A DNA stretch of 64,000 nt from Vibrio sp. MEBiC08052 (GCF_001506075.1 NZ_KQ947475.1:591376-655375); one strand, 5' to 3'. Shown: positions 27,966 through 39,622, counted from the stretch's first letter. Notes: generated from the sequence alone by a model not told the origin. Made by a program: numbers and translations.

Positions 27966-27992
27966 AAAAAACCGACATTATGTCGGTTTTTT
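27966..27992. terminator. bidirectional terminator between hlyU and rpsT
   Basis: A 12-bp perfect stem AAAAAACCGACA/complement (27966-27977, 27981-27992) with a TTA loop. An A-run on one side and T-run on the other serve both converging genes. Confidence 0.93.
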
Positions 27993-28017
27993 ATTTTTGT
28001 ATGAAGCAATTAATGCA

Positions 28018-28278
28018 TTACAGCGCTTTGATTGCAGCAACAAAACGAGCTTTATGACGAGCTGCTTTATTCTTGTGGATCAGGCCTTTTGTTGCCATAC
28101 GGTCAAGAATTGGTGTTGCTTCAGTTAGTGCAGCAGTTGCAGCTTCTTTGTCGCCTGCTTTGATAGCAGCGACAGTTTTCTTCATATAAGTGCGCATCAT
28201 TGAGCGGCGGCTCGCGTTGTGTTGACGATTTTTTTCCGCCTGAATAGCGCGCTTCTTAGCAGATTTACTATTTGCCAA
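28018..28278 (-). CDS. rpsT: 30S ribosomal protein S20
   Basis: 86 residues, very basic, with the S20 N-terminus [18 protein letters not shown] and the [10 protein letters not shown] helix. S20 binds 16S rRNA early in 30S assembly. The length equals other gammaproteobacterial S20 proteins. It is a single gene, divergent from murJ. Upstream (28375-28456, minus strand reading) there are two hairpins that could belong to its leader, where S20 is known to repress its own translation in E. coli. Confidence 0.97.
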   Translation of the reverse strand: MANSKSAKKRAIQAEKNRQHNASRRSMMRTYMKKTVAAIKAGDKEAATAALTEATPILDRMATKGLIHKNKAARHKARFVAAIKAL

Positions 28279-28726
28279 GGGTCTACTCCCAAAAACTTTA
28301 GTTCAGTGACATTTTAAGGGCGGGAACTATCCCCTATTTACCTAAAAATGTCAATTCATTTGTGCAAAAACACAACGAACCAAAACATTTTTGGTATCGT
28401 TGGAGATTCGCGGTTAAGATGGCGGGGATTCTAACAGCATTCTTTTTTGAATGCTAATACTTAATCTGCTCTTTTAACGGTCATCTTTTTTGTGTTTATA
28501 CGTCTTTTAACGAGCATGATGCTGTACGGCTCAGTTTGAATAGATGGACCGATTATTGACACAACTATGATTTGAAAAGCAGCGCATTCTACGTTAAAAA
28601 ACTGCACACAGGCAGAAAGTATTCTCAGCACGCCTATACAGCCAGCACGATGCTTTTTATCCTGCTATATCAGTAAAGTCACCGGGATTCTCTCGGATGC
28701 GATTTGACATATAAACAGAGGTTACG
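28279..28726. other. 448-base divergent region between rpsT and murJ
   Basis: No gene is supported. It holds a hairpin with arms around ACCAAAA (28380-28386) and TTTTGGT (28389-28395), and a 7-bp stem AGCATTC/GAATGCT (28436-28442, 28449-28455) with a six-T loop. On the minus strand both lie within 180 bases of the rpsT start and may be in its leader. The part toward murJ is a plain AT-rich promoter region. Confidence 0.5.
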
Positions 28727-30286
28727 GTGAGTCAACGTCTTCTCAGGTCTGGTCTGATTGTCAGTACCATGACACTGCTATCGCGCGTTTTAGGATTATT
28801 TCGAGATATTGTGGTTGCGAATCTTATGGGGGCCGGTGCGAGTGCCGATGTGTTTTTCTTTGCCAATAAGATCCCTAACTTTTTACGTCGCTTATTTGCT
28901 GAAGGCGCTTTTTCACAGGCCTTTGTCCCCGTGCTGACCGAATATCATGCTCAGGGCGATATGGACAAAACGCGTCTATTAATTGCTAGGGCTTCCGGTA
29001 CGCTCGGGGTTCTCGTTTCTATCGTGACGCTATTCGGGATTCTTGGTTCTAGTGTTGTGACGGCTGTTTTCGGCGCTGGCTGGTTCCTTGATTGGTTACA
29101 TGGCGGGCCGGCGGCGGCAAAGTTTGAGCTGGCCAGTTTACTGCTCAAAATCACGTTTCCTTATTTATGGTTTATCACCTTTGTTGCGTTGTCTGGCGCA
29201 ATTTTAAATACACTGGGTAAATTTGCAGTTTCTTCATTTACTCCGGTATTTCTGAACGTGATGATTATCGGTTCGGCGCTATTGATTGCTCCTCGACTGG
29301 CACAGCCAGAGATTGGTTTAGCTTTCGGGGTGTTTCTCGGCGGACTGGTTCAGTTTCTGTTTCAGTTACCTTTTTTGATTAAAGCCGGTGTATTTGTCTG
29401 GCCGAAATGGGGATGGAATGATCCCGGGGTTCGAAAAATCAGAACGTTGATGATCCCTGCATTGTTCGGTGTTTCGGTGAGTCAAATCAATTTGCTGTTC
29501 GATACCTTTATTGCCAGTTTTTTGCAAACCGGCTCGATTAGCTGGCTTTATTATTCGGATCGTCTGTTAGAGTTCCCGCTCGGATTATTTGGTATCGCGA
29601 TTGCCACCGTGATTTTGCCGGCACTATCAAGAAAACATGTTGATGCTGAACCCATCGGATTTGCCAATACGATGGATTGGGGTGTACGGATGGTTTGCTT
29701 GCTGGGAATTCCAGCCACGCTCGGCTTGATCGTCTTGGCTCAACCGATGATTATGGTCTTGTTTATGCGCGGTGAGTTTACTTTAGCTGACGTGCAGCAA
29801 GCGGCTCTTTCGTTACAGGCTTATGCTTCCGGTCTGCTCTGTTTTATGCTGATCAAAATATTGGCTCCGGGCTATTACTCTCGTCAAGATACCAAAACAC
29901 CCGTCAAGTATGGGATTGTTGCGATGATCACCAATATGCTTTTTAACGCTGTGTTTGCTTGGTTTTTCGGTTATGTTGGTCTGGCAATGGCGACTGCATT
30001 GTCGGCATTTATTAATATGGCTTTATTATATCGGGGACTGCATTTAGCCTCTGTGTATCGGATGCAGCGTTCGACCATCCTATTTATTGGCCGGATTTTT
30101 GTTGCCAGTATCATCATGAGTGTCTGTCTGGCTTTGGGATCAGAGCATCTTGCGGCGTGGGCTGAATGGGGAACGTTAAAACGGGGCCTCATGTTGGCTG
30201 GGTTAATCGTGTCCGGTGCCTGTGTTTATGGGGGAACCAGCTTAATCAGCGGGATTCGCTTGAAAGATATCCGAGTGACCCAATAG
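28727..30286 (+). CDS. murJ: lipid II flippase MurJ
   Basis: 519 residues with about 14 membrane helices of the MOP superfamily. The N-terminal half contains SRVLGLFRDIVVANLMG, ADVFFFANKIPNFLRRLFAEGAF and the family core. MurJ moves lipid II across the inner membrane for peptidoglycan synthesis and is essential in most bacteria. The start is GTG at 28727 after AGAGG. ribF follows after 179 bases, so coupling with the ribF-ispH genes is possible but not tight. Confidence 0.95.
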   Translation: MSQRLLRSGLIVSTMTLLSRVLGLFRDIVVANLMGAGASADVFFFANKIPNFLRRLFAEGAFSQAFVPVLTEYHAQGDMDKTRLLIARASGTLGVLVSIVTLFGILGSSVVTAVFGAGWFLDWLHGGPAAAKFELASLLLKITFPYLWFITFVALSGAILNTLGKFAVSSFTPVFLNVMIIGSALLIAPRLAQPEIGLAFGVFLGGLVQFLFQLPFLIKAGVFVWPKWGWNDPGVRKIRTLMIPALFGVSVSQINLLFDTFIASFLQTGSISWLYYSDRLLEFPLGLFGIAIATVILPALSRKHVDAEPIGFANTMDWGVRMVCLLGIPATLGLIVLAQPMIMVLFMRGEFTLADVQQAALSLQAYASGLLCFMLIKILAPGYYSRQDTKTPVKYGIVAMITNMLFNAVFAWFFGYVGLAMATALSAFINMALLYRGLHLASVYRMQRSTILFIGRIFVASIIMSVCLALGSEHLAAWAEWGTLKRGLMLAGLIVSGACVYGGTSLISGIRLKDIRVTQ

Positions 30287-30465
30287 GTTACGGCATCCGG
30301 TTTTTATATTGGGGAAAGTCGGTCTTCCAATGGGACTATTACATGACCAAAGCAAGATGTGGAATATATTTGTTGGCTTGATTGACTTTCTTCTCCTGAG
30401 CTGAGGTTATATAATCCGTCGGTTTCATCACCAGAGAATTGAATCATAGGTTTTAAACGTCCGAT

Positions 30466-31407
30466 ATGGAATTAATCCGAGGTATTCATAACATACGTAC
30501 TCAGCACCATGGTTGTGCGCTGACAATTGGGAATTTTGATGGTGTCCATCTCGGGCATCAACAGGTGCTGCGGTTAGTGTCGGAACAATCCCGAGTGATG
30601 GGTGTTCCATCAATGGTGATGACTTTTGAACCACAGCCGATGGAGTTATTTAATCAACATCGTGCTCCGGCTCGATTGACACGTCTGCGCGATAAATTTG
30701 TTCAGTTGAGTCGACTCGACATTGATCGCCTGCTTTGTGTTAATTTTGATCATCAATTTGCCCAATTAGATGCAGAAACCTTTATTCATGACTTGTTGGT
30801 CAAGCACTTGGGTGTTAAGTTTCTTGTCATTGGCGATGATTTTTGTTTTGGTCGGCAACGGCGCGGTAATTTTGCAATGTTGCAACAAGCCGGTGAGAAA
30901 TTCGGTTTTGATGTGGTCAGCACACAAAGTTTTTGTGTCGATCGTCTGCGAGTCAGCAGCACTGCAATTCGTGAAGCACTGGCGAGAGATGATCTTGTTG
31001 CTGCCAAAGAGATGCTGGGACGTCATTACAGTATCAGTGGCCGGGTGTCTCATGGCAGAAAGTTAGGGCGGACCATTGGTTTCCCTACTGCCAATATCCC
31101 GTTGAAACGGTGTGTTTCTCCGGTTTCCGGGGTGTATGCCGTACAGGTCTCTGGTTTGACTGAAACACCAATTGACGGTGTCGCAAATATCGGCCATCGG
31201 CCGACGGTCAATGGTGTCCGTCAGCAACTGGAAGTCCATTTATTTGACTTTCAGGGCAATATTTATGGTAAACAGTTGGAAGTTGCACTTTTACATAAAC
31301 TTCGGGGGGAGCGTAAGTTTGATTCCTTTGAAGCATTGAAACAACAAATAGAATTGGATGCTGAAGCGGCAAGAGTGTGGTTGCTTCAGCTTCAGTATGA
31401 GGGTTAG
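30466..31407 (+). CDS. ribF: bifunctional riboflavin kinase / FMN adenylyltransferase
   Basis: 313 residues. An N-terminal nucleotidyltransferase domain (TIGNFDGVHLGHQ; VSSTAIREAL) is followed by the C-terminal riboflavin kinase domain (GRTIGFPTANI). The enzyme makes FMN and FAD from riboflavin. It precedes ileS by 58 bases in the classical ribF-ileS-lspA-fkpB-ispH run. A good TATAAT-like box lies at about 30410 (TTATATAAT). Confidence 0.95.
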   Translation: MELIRGIHNIRTQHHGCALTIGNFDGVHLGHQQVLRLVSEQSRVMGVPSMVMTFEPQPMELFNQHRAPARLTRLRDKFVQLSRLDIDRLLCVNFDHQFAQLDAETFIHDLLVKHLGVKFLVIGDDFCFGRQRRGNFAMLQQAGEKFGFDVVSTQSFCVDRLRVSSTAIREALARDDLVAAKEMLGRHYSISGRVSHGRKLGRTIGFPTANIPLKRCVSPVSGVYAVQVSGLTETPIDGVANIGHRPTVNGVRQQLEVHLFDFQGNIYGKQLEVALLHKLRGERKFDSFEALKQQIELDAEAARVWLLQLQYEG

Positions 31408-31465
31408 TTGAGAGTTTGGCTGACATAATGTCTAACTTCGCCCAGTATAACGGAATTAAGAATCG

Positions 31466-34327
31466 ATGAGTGAATATAAAAATACCCTGAATTTACCTGA
31501 AACAGGGTTTCCAATGCGTGGTAATCTGGCGCAACGCGAGCCGGATATGCTGAAACGTTGGTATCAAGAGGATCTTTACGGGGCTATCCGTAAAGCTAAA
31601 AAAGGCAAAAAATCTTTCGTATTACATGATGGCCCTCCTTACGCCAACGGTGATATTCATATTGGTCACGCCCTGAATAAGATTCTTAAAGACATTATTA
31701 TCAAATCCAAAACACTTTCAGGTTTTGACTCCCCTTACATTCCGGGGTGGGATTGTCACGGATTACCGATTGAGTTGATGGTTGAAAAGAAATTTGGCAA
31801 ACCGGGACAGAAATTAACGGCTGCTGAATTTCGTGAAAAATGTCGTGAGTATGCTGCCGGTCAAGTCGAAGGGCAAAAAGAGAGTTTTAAACGTCTGGGT
31901 ATTCTTGGTGAATGGGATAAACCGTATCTCACGATGGATTTTGGGACCGAGGCGAATATTATCCGAGCATTAGGTAAAATCGCCGATAACGGTCATCTCC
32001 TTAAAGGTTTTAAGCCGGTTCACTGGTGTACCGATTGTGGTAGTGCGCTTGCTGAAGCGGAAGTTGAATATAAAGATAAAAAATCGCCGTCGATTGATGT
32101 GCGCTTCAAAGCAGTTGATGTACCAGCGCTATTGTCTAAATTCACGTTAAGTCAAGGTCATGAAGGTCATGGTGACGTCTCTATCGTGATCTGGACGACG
32201 ACCCCATGGACCTTACCGGCAAACCGTGCTGTTTGTTTACGCGATGATCTGGAATATGTGTTAATTCAGATTGAAGCGGATGAAGTGACAGGGCGTCAGG
32301 CTGAGCGGATTATTGTTGCTTCCGAGCTGGCAAAAGATGTAATGGATCGCGCCAGTATTGAGCATTTCCATAATCTGGGATTTGCCAGCGGTGCCGATTT
32401 AGAGTTAACCCGTTATCATCATCCTTTCTATGATTTCACTATCCCGGCTGTGCTGGGGGATCATGTTACAACTGATTCAGGAACCGGGGTTGTCCATACT
32501 GCGCCTGGGCACGGTCAGGAAGACTTTGTGGTTGGTCAGAAATATCAATTGGAAGTCGCTAACCCAGTCGGTTCTAACGGGGTCTATCTGCCGGATACGG
32601 AATTGTTTGCCGGTCAGCATGTCTTCAAAGCCAATGACTCAGTAATTGAAGTGCTGAAAGAGAAGGGTGCTTTATTACATCATCATGCCTATGAACATAG
32701 CTATCCGCATTGTTGGAGACATAAAACACCGATTATTTTCCGTGCCACGCCACAGTGGTTTGTGTCGATGGATCAGGCTGGGTTGCGTCACAAAGCGCTG
32801 GAAGCGATCAAAGGTATCAAATGGATGCCTGATTGGGGCGAAGGCCGTATTCAAAGTATGGTTGAAGGTCGTCCTGAATGGTGTATTTCCCGTCAGAGAA
32901 CTTGGGGTGTTCCGATTGCGCTGTTTGTGCATAAAGAGACGTCTGAATTACATCCGAATTCTGCTGCGCTGATTGAGCAGGTTGCCCAACGGGTAGAGCA
33001 AAAAGGAATTCAGGCTTGGTGGGATTTGGATGTTGCCGAACTGCTGGGTGATGAAGCCGAGCAGTATGAAAAAGTATTGGATACGCTGGATGTTTGGTTT
33101 GATTCCGGTGTGACCCATTATTCAGTGGTCGATTCCCGTGAAGAATTCCACGGTGCTGAAGCGGATATGTACTTGGAAGGCTCTGACCAACACCGCGGCT
33201 GGTTCCAGTCTTCTCTGATTTCATCGATTGCGATGAAAGATAAAGCACCATACCGAGAAGTACTGACACATGGTTTCACGGTTGATGGACAAGGTCGTAA
33301 GATGTCTAAGTCGATCGGCAATACCATCGCCCCGAAAGATGTTATCAATAAATTAGGTGCAGATATCTTACGGTTGTGGGTTGCTTCCACCGACTACACC
33401 GGTGAAGTTGCTGTTTCTGATGAGATTCTGAAGCGTTCTGCAGATGCATATCGTCGGATCCGTAATACATCCCGTTTCTTCTTGGCTAACCTGAACGGTT
33501 TTAATCCGGCCTCAGATATTGTACCGATGGAAGAAATGGTTGCATTGGATCGTTGGGCTGTCGCTCGTGCGCTCGCGACCCAAAAAGAAATCATCAAAGC
33601 TTATGATGCTTATAACACTCACGCAGTTGTGCAGCGTTTGATGCATTTCTGCTCGGTTGAAATGGGCTCTTTTTATCTTGATGTCATCAAGGATCGTCAG
33701 TACACCGCGAAATGTGGCGGACATGCCCAAAGAAGCTGTCAAACGGCGCTGTTCTACATCGTTGAAGCTTTGGTTCGCTGGATGGCACCGATTATGTCAT
33801 TTACCGCTGATGAGATTTGGCGAGAAATGCCAGCACTGCAAGCAAACGGTACAACGCGTAATCCGTTTGTCTTTGCTGAAGATTGGTATGAAGGTCTTTT
33901 CGATTTACAAGATGGCGAGCCTTTAGACAATGCATTCTGGGACAGTATTCAGGAAGTGCGCGGTGTAGTGAATAAGCTGCTGGAAACGGCTCGTAGTGAA
34001 AAGATCATTGGTGGTTCGCTACAAGCCGAGGTGGCTCTGTATGTCGATGGTGAACTGGCAGATAAACTGAATCGGCTTGAAGATGAACTTCGTTTTGTGC
34101 TGTTGACCTCGAAAGCGGTTGTTCAACCGACTTCGCAGAAGACGGAACAAGCGCAGAGTACCGAGATTGATGGCCTGTTTGTTAGAGTTGCAGCAACTGA
34201 TGCTGAGAAGTGTGAACGTTGCTGGCACCACACCGATGATGTCGGTACGATTGCCGGACATAAACATATTTGCGGTCGTTGTGTATCTAACGTCGAAGGT
34301 GCCGGCGAAATCCGCAAATTTGCATAA
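31466..34327 (+). CDS. ileS: isoleucyl-tRNA synthetase
   Basis: 953 residues, class I. HIGH motif in [20 protein letters not shown] in [10 protein letters not shown]; an editing domain between them with the TTPWTLP and [12 protein letters not shown] segments; and a C-terminal zinc site with two Cys pairs (CERCW and CGRC). It charges tRNA-Ile and edits mischarged Val. The chain is about 15 residues longer than E. coli IleS, within the normal range. lspA begins 22 bases downstream. Confidence 0.97.
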   Translation: MSEYKNTLNLPETGFPMRGNLAQREPDMLKRWYQEDLYGAIRKAKKGKKSFVLHDGPPYANGDIHIGHALNKILKDIIIKSKTLSGFDSPYIPGWDCHGLPIELMVEKKFGKPGQKLTAAEFREKCREYAAGQVEGQKESFKRLGILGEWDKPYLTMDFGTEANIIRALGKIADNGHLLKGFKPVHWCTDCGSALAEAEVEYKDKKSPSIDVRFKAVDVPALLSKFTLSQGHEGHGDVSIVIWTTTPWTLPANRAVCLRDDLEYVLIQIEADEVTGRQAERIIVASELAKDVMDRASIEHFHNLGFASGADLELTRYHHPFYDFTIPAVLGDHVTTDSGTGVVHTAPGHGQEDFVVGQKYQLEVANPVGSNGVYLPDTELFAGQHVFKANDSVIEVLKEKGALLHHHAYEHSYPHCWRHKTPIIFRATPQWFVSMDQAGLRHKALEAIKGIKWMPDWGEGRIQSMVEGRPEWCISRQRTWGVPIALFVHKETSELHPNSAALIEQVAQRVEQKGIQAWWDLDVAELLGDEAEQYEKVLDTLDVWFDSGVTHYSVVDSREEFHGAEADMYLEGSDQHRGWFQSSLISSIAMKDKAPYREVLTHGFTVDGQGRKMSKSIGNTIAPKDVINKLGADILRLWVASTDYTGEVAVSDEILKRSADAYRRIRNTSRFFLANLNGFNPASDIVPMEEMVALDRWAVARALATQKEIIKAYDAYNTHAVVQRLMHFCSVEMGSFYLDVIKDRQYTAKCGGHAQRSCQTALFYIVEALVRWMAPIMSFTADEIWREMPALQANGTTRNPFVFAEDWYEGLFDLQDGEPLDNAFWDSIQEVRGVVNKLLETARSEKIIGGSLQAEVALYVDGELADKLNRLEDELRFVLLTSKAVVQPTSQKTEQAQSTEIDGLFVRVAATDAEKCERCWHHTDDVGTIAGHKHICGRCVSNVEGAGEIRKFA

Positions 34328-34349
34328 TCAGTAGACTGACGGAATCAAT

Positions 34350-34850
34350 ATGACAGAACTGACACTGAAGCGTTCGGGAATCCGCTGGTTATGGCTGGCG
34401 GTTCTGACTTTCGCACTTGATATTCTCATCAAACTGGTCGTCATGAATCATATGGATTATGGATGGCAACATCGTATTGAAGTGCTGCCGTTTTTTAATC
34501 TGTTGTATGTTCATAATTATGGCGCTGCGTTCAGTTTTCTCAGTGAGCAGACAGGATGGCAACGTTGGCTATTTACCGGTATTGCACTGATCGTTGTTCT
34601 GTTACTGATGTACTGGATGCGCCGACAGCCAGCCTCAGAACGATGGACAAACAGTGCTTATGCGCTGATTATTGGTGGTGCGGTGGGCAATGTTTTTGAT
34701 CGCATTGTGCATGGATTTGTGGTCGATTACCTCGATTTCTACTGGGGAGGACACCATTGGCCGGCCTTCAATCTGGCTGACAGTGCTATCTGCGTCGGTG
34801 CAGTCATGCTGATTCTTGATGGTTTCCGTCGTAAAGATGAGCCGAAATAG
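34350..34850 (+). CDS. lspA: lipoprotein signal peptidase (signal peptidase II)
   Basis: 166 residues, four membrane helices. Catalytic aspartates are in [18 protein letters not shown] and FNLADSAI. It cleaves the signal peptide of diacylglyceryl-modified prolipoproteins, acting after Lgt. It belongs to the ileS-lspA-fkpB-ispH cluster. Confidence 0.96.
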   Translation: MTELTLKRSGIRWLWLAVLTFALDILIKLVVMNHMDYGWQHRIEVLPFFNLLYVHNYGAAFSFLSEQTGWQRWLFTGIALIVVLLLMYWMRRQPASERWTNSAYALIIGGAVGNVFDRIVHGFVVDYLDFYWGGHHWPAFNLADSAICVGAVMLILDGFRRKDEPK

Positions 34851-34880
34851 TTTATCCGGATTCATTGAATGAATCACCCT

Positions 34881-34913
34881 AAGCGCTGTCTGCTCAATCG
34901 GATAGCGCTTTTT
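34881..34913 (+). terminator. possible intercistronic terminator between lspA and fkpB
   Basis: AAGCGCT (34881-34887) and AGCGCTT (34904-34910) form a 7-bp stem with a 16-base loop, followed by TTT. It could reduce readthrough from lspA into fkpB and ispH. The stem is short, so confidence is modest. Confidence 0.45.
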
Positions 34914-34940
34914 GCATCAAGGCTGGGGAAAGTAAGTCAC

Positions 34941-35399
34941 ATGGCAAATACAAGCGAACAACAATTGATACAGAAAGGGACGGCTGTCACTTTTCATTTT
35001 ACCATCAAACTCAAAGATGGCTCCATCGCGGATAGCACCCATCAAATGGGTAAACCCGCGAAGTTAGTGATCGGGGATGGCAGCTTAAGCGATAACTTTG
35101 AGCAATGTCTGCTAGGGTTGCAGGCCGGCGATCAACGGACGATCGAACTGAAAGCTGCAGATGCATTCGGTTTACCTAACCCTGATAATATCCACCATAT
35201 GGACCGGACGAAGTTTGCCGGAGAAACAGAACTTGAAGTCGGTGTGATCATGGCATTTAGTGGCCCTGATGGAAGGGAAATCCCCGGTATTGTGACCGCC
35301 ATTGAAGGAGAATCGGTGACGGTTGATTTTAATCACCCGTTGGCAGGTCAGGATGTGACTTTTGATGTTGAAATTTTAGCCGTTGAATCGGGTGAATAA
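34941..35399 (+). CDS. fkpB: FKBP-type peptidyl-prolyl isomerase, SlpA/FkpB type
   Basis: 152 residues with the split FKBP fold (VTFHFTIKLKDGSIADST at the start, FDVEILAVE at the end) and the inserted IF/chaperone domain between (ADAFGLPNPDNIHHMDR). The protein is cytoplasmic and assists folding. The start is taken at 34941 (MANTSEQ), in line with family length; an in-frame start at 34869 would place the terminator-like hairpin inside the gene and gives an unusual extension. Confidence 0.92.
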   Translation: MANTSEQQLIQKGTAVTFHFTIKLKDGSIADSTHQMGKPAKLVIGDGSLSDNFEQCLLGLQAGDQRTIELKAADAFGLPNPDNIHHMDRTKFAGETELEVGVIMAFSGPDGREIPGIVTAIEGESVTVDFNHPLAGQDVTFDVEILAVESGE

Positions 35400-35440
35400 T
35401 GACACACGTTGTGAGTTGAGTAAAAACCATGGGCAATGAC

Positions 35441-36391
35441 ATGAAAATATTACTAGCAAATCCTCGGGGTTTTTGTGCCGGTGTTGATCGGGCTATCAGT
35501 ATCGTCGAACGCGCTTTGGAGATGTATCAGCCACCGATCTATGTTCGTCATGAAGTTGTTCATAATCGGTTTGTTGTTGAAGATTTGAAGCAGCGTGGCG
35601 CTATTTTCGTTGAAGCGTTGAGTGAAGTGCCTGACAACAACATTGTGATATTTTCTGCGCATGGTGTCTCACAGGCCGTCAGAAATGAAGCAAAATCCAG
35701 AGCATTGACCGTTTTTGATGCGACTTGCCCACTGGTGACGAAAGTTCATATGGAAGTTGCCAGAGCCAGTAGAAAACATATGGAAGTCGTTTTAATTGGC
35801 CACGCCGGACATCCTGAAGTTGAAGGAACAATGGGGCAGTATGCCAGTCAGACGGGCGGTATGTATTTGGTTGAAAAACCAGAAGATGTTGTCAAGCTGA
35901 AAGCAATCGTCAAACATCCTGAGAATCTTCATTATGTCAGCCAGACAACGCTTTCTGTGGATGAAACTGCGGACGTAATTGATGAGTTGCGCCGAGAGTT
36001 TCCTGAAATTCAAGGGCCTCGCAAAGATGATATCTGTTATGCCACGCAGAATCGGCAGGATGCGGTGCGGATCCTGGCGCAGCAAGTGGATGTGATGATT
36101 GTGGTCGGCTCTAAGAATTCATCGAATTCAACGCGATTGAAAGAGTTAGCTGAAAAACTCGGCACTGCAGCATTTCTCACGGACAGACCGGAAGATATCA
36201 ATCCACAGTGGTTATCCGATGTCCACCTTGTCGGGGTGACGGCCGGGGCTTCGGCACCGGAAGCACTGGTCAATCAGATTCTTGAGCGGATTAAAGAATT
36301 AGGCGCAGTGTCAGTGGAAGAAGTGCTGGGACGAGAAGAAAATATGTTTTTTGAAGTGCCGAAAGAGTTGCAAATGAAGATGGTAGACTGA
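35441..36391 (+). CDS. ispH: 4-hydroxy-3-methylbut-2-enyl diphosphate reductase
   Basis: 316 residues, the same as E. coli IspH. The three Cys ligands of the iron-sulfur cluster are in [19 protein letters not shown] and [11 protein letters not shown]. It performs the last step of the MEP isoprenoid pathway, giving IPP and DMAPP. Start at 35441 ([12 protein letters not shown]) fits the family; ATG at 35429 would add four residues and neither has a clear ribosome-binding site. A strong terminator follows. Confidence 0.96.
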   Translation: MKILLANPRGFCAGVDRAISIVERALEMYQPPIYVRHEVVHNRFVVEDLKQRGAIFVEALSEVPDNNIVIFSAHGVSQAVRNEAKSRALTVFDATCPLVTKVHMEVARASRKHMEVVLIGHAGHPEVEGTMGQYASQTGGMYLVEKPEDVVKLKAIVKHPENLHYVSQTTLSVDETADVIDELRREFPEIQGPRKDDICYATQNRQDAVRILAQQVDVMIVVGSKNSSNSTRLKELAEKLGTAAFLTDRPEDINPQWLSDVHLVGVTAGASAPEALVNQILERIKELGAVSVEEVLGREENMFFEVPKELQMKMVD

Positions 36392-36419
36392 CGGTTATTC
36401 TTTTTCCGATGATCGTATC

Positions 36420-36444
36420 AGGGCTCCCGAAGGGAGCCCTTTTT
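36420..36444 (+). terminator. Rho-independent terminator after ispH
   Basis: A 9-bp perfect stem AGGGCTCCC/complement (36420-36428, 36432-36440), GAA loop, followed by TTTTT with converging cstA beyond. It ends the ribF-ispH cluster. Confidence 0.93.
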
Positions 36445-36475
36445 ACATCAAGCACTGTTCATCAACAGTGTGAGG

Positions 36476-37963
36476 TTAAGCGGTTTTGGTCTGCTCATCC
36501 GATACTTTTTTCGCATTTGAAAGTGCTGCATTATCATGGCCTTTTGTCACTTTGAGTACATAGGCAAGCATCGCGATAGAAACGAGGAAGCCAAGAATAG
36601 TTGATATTTGCATCGGTAGTCCAAATCCAAGCGTACTGCTGTTGAGAATAAAGCTGACACAAACCGTCGTCATGAACAGTGCAGGAACGGTAGTGATCCA
36701 GTGGAATTTCTGGTGGCGCAGAAGGTATGCGGAAGCAGTCCAAAGCATTACGACTGCGGTGGTCTGGTTGGCAAAACCAAAGTAACGCCAGATAATCCCG
36801 AAATCAACCTGAGTCAGAATACCACCGACAACAAAGAGTGGCATCGCCATCAATAAGCGACTACGCAGGGTTTTCTGCTCAATATTAAAATACTCCGCTA
36901 AGATTAGACGACTGGAGCGGAAAGCTGTATCACCGGAAGTGATTGGCAGAATGACGACACCAAGGAAAGCCAGAATGCCACCGAATACGCCCAGTAGCCC
37001 GAATGAAGCGCTGTAGACCACATGACCCGGACCACCTTGAGCGATGGCTCCGGAAAGACCGTCCAGTGAACCGAAGTAAGATAAGGCAATCGTACACCAG
37101 ATTAAAGCAATCACCCCTTCGCCAATCATGGCACCAAAGAATACGAAACGACCATTTCTTTCATTTTCCATACAGCGCGCCATCAAAGGGGACTGCGTGG
37201 CATGAAATCCTGAGATTGCGCCACAAGCAATAGTGATAAAGAGTGCCGGCCACAACGGCATGTCGTTTGGATTGAGGTTACTGAACAGATCCTGAATAGC
37301 AAAGCCACCCATGATGGTATGTTTGTCGGAGAGCATGAGTGCGGTGATCAGACCGACAGACATGAAAATGAGCAGTGCTCCGAATAACGGATATAGACGC
37401 CCGATAATTTTATCGACTGGAACGATCGTGGCCAAAATGTAGTAAGCAAAAATGACGATGACCATCAGACCGGTTCCCATATGTAGTGAAAGCTGTTCAT
37501 TCACCAAGTTGGTAATCATACCGGCAGGTGCAGAAACAAATACAACCCCAACGAGCAGTAACAGAATAATCGCAAAGGCATTCATGAAATGTTTCGCGCC
37601 GTTGCCAAGGTATTTGCCGCTGATGTTCGGTACTGAGGCTCCTCCATTTCTGACAGAGAGCATCCCGGAGAAATAATCATGTACGGCACCGGCAAAAATA
37701 CAGCCAACAACAATCCATAATAGTGCCGCCGGGCCGTATAGCGCCCCCATAATTGGCCCGAAGATAGGGCCGACACCGGCAATGTTCAGTAACTGAACAA
37801 GGTAGACTTTCGGTGTTGATATCGGGACATAATCAACCCCATCCCTCTGACTGTAGGCCGGAGTCTGGCGTTTCTCATTAATACCAAATATTTTTTCGAC
37901 AATTGCACCGTAGATAAAGTAACCACCGATTAAAGCGATCAAGGAGACGAAGAACCACAACAT
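36476..37963 (-). CDS. cstA: CstA-family (peptide/pyruvate) transporter
   Basis: 495 residues with about 14 hydrophobic helices and the CstA N-terminus (IYGAIVEKIFGI, then TPKVYLVQLLNIAGVGPIFGPIMGALYGP). Much shorter than E. coli CstA and BtsT (about 700 residues); the shorter form is known in Vibrio. Family members take up pyruvate or peptides during carbon starvation. Three phased AAGTGGT repeats lie 84-131 bases upstream of the start, suited to a LytTR regulator such as BtsR, which controls the related BtsT in E. coli and is encoded 4 kb away. It converges on ispH. Confidence 0.88.
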   Translation of the reverse strand: MLWFFVSLIALIGGYFIYGAIVEKIFGINEKRQTPAYSQRDGVDYVPISTPKVYLVQLLNIAGVGPIFGPIMGALYGPAALLWIVVGCIFAGAVHDYFSGMLSVRNGGASVPNISGKYLGNGAKHFMNAFAIILLLLVGVVFVSAPAGMITNLVNEQLSLHMGTGLMVIVIFAYYILATIVPVDKIIGRLYPLFGALLIFMSVGLITALMLSDKHTIMGGFAIQDLFSNLNPNDMPLWPALFITIACGAISGFHATQSPLMARCMENERNGRFVFFGAMIGEGVIALIWCTIALSYFGSLDGLSGAIAQGGPGHVVYSASFGLLGVFGGILAFLGVVILPITSGDTAFRSSRLILAEYFNIEQKTLRSRLLMAMPLFVVGGILTQVDFGIIWRYFGFANQTTAVVMLWTASAYLLRHQKFHWITTVPALFMTTVCVSFILNSSTLGFGLPMQISTILGFLVSIAMLAYVLKVTKGHDNAALSNAKKVSDEQTKTA

Positions 37964-38046
37964 ATTATTTTCCTTCTGTTTGCGGACAGAGATGTTCTAT
38001 CAATAGACTAGTCTGACCAGCGGCGTTATGCATGAGAAAGTCAGCT

Positions 38047-38094
38047 AAGTGGTTCTATGAAGAATTAAGTGGTCTCCTGTCTGCAGGAAGTGGT
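38047..38094 (-). promoter_or_regulatory. three phased ACCACTT direct repeats upstream of cstA
   Basis: Read toward cstA, ACCACTT occurs three times (plus-strand AAGTGGT at 38047-38053, 38067-38073, 38088-38094), with start-to-start spacing of 20 and 21 bases, two helical turns. LytTR-domain regulators bind direct repeats with about this spacing. A link to BtsR is inference. Confidence 0.65.
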
Positions 38095-38245
38095 TTTCAT
38101 TTTAATTATCGATAAGATGCTTAGTGAATATATTTATGTTCAATAATGATGCGCTGTGGAGGAAACTAAGCATCGCTGTTTGGTGTTTTGTGTCGAAAGC
38201 GTATATGGTTGAGGTTACATAAGTTTAAAACAAGGTATTGATGTC

Positions 38246-38602
38246 GTGATAAATTTTCCTAATTGGTTCGCCGGAATGGTGATTTCTTTGCTGTTGTTAG
38301 GGTGCTCTGCGTCGGAGCAATCACTTGCCACACAAGGGGATTGGTATCAAATCGGTTATCGTGATGGGATTGCGGGACATCAACAGCGATCTTATCAAGC
38401 GCTTCACAAGCTGGGGGCTGTCCAACTGGCTGATTATGACGAGGGATACGACGACGGCGTTACCCAATATTGTAATCCAGATTTTGCCTATCAAATCGGG
38501 TTGTCCGGTCAATACTATGATGGGGTTTGTGCCGGAACGCCTGCGGGAAATCAGTTCCGTATGGAGTGGCAACGAGGTTGGGATCAATATACCAGTCACT
38601 GA
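38246..38602 (+). CDS. DUF2799 lipoprotein
   Basis: About 118 residues. A lipoprotein signal peptide ends with the lipobox LLGC (Cys at residue 20), so Lgt and LspA from this window would process it. The mature part is rich in Gly, Tyr and Gln with GYRDGIAG, DYDEGYDDGVTQYC and GVCAG, the DUF2799 pattern. Function is unknown. The start at GTG 38246 gives a long n-region; ATG at 38276 would give a shorter, still workable signal peptide. It is divergent from cstA. Confidence 0.75.
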   Translation: MINFPNWFAGMVISLLLLGCSASEQSLATQGDWYQIGYRDGIAGHQQRSYQALHKLGAVQLADYDEGYDDGVTQYCNPDFAYQIGLSGQYYDGVCAGTPAGNQFRMEWQRGWDQYTSH

Positions 38603-38681
38603 GCGATGAGTTGTAGTATCTGTCTCTCAGCGACATGGTATTGCAACGACAACAGGCCAAACGAGTAAAAATGCTGGCTCT

Positions 38682-39608
<927 letters not shown>

Positions 39609-39622
39609 TTACTCTTCTGATT

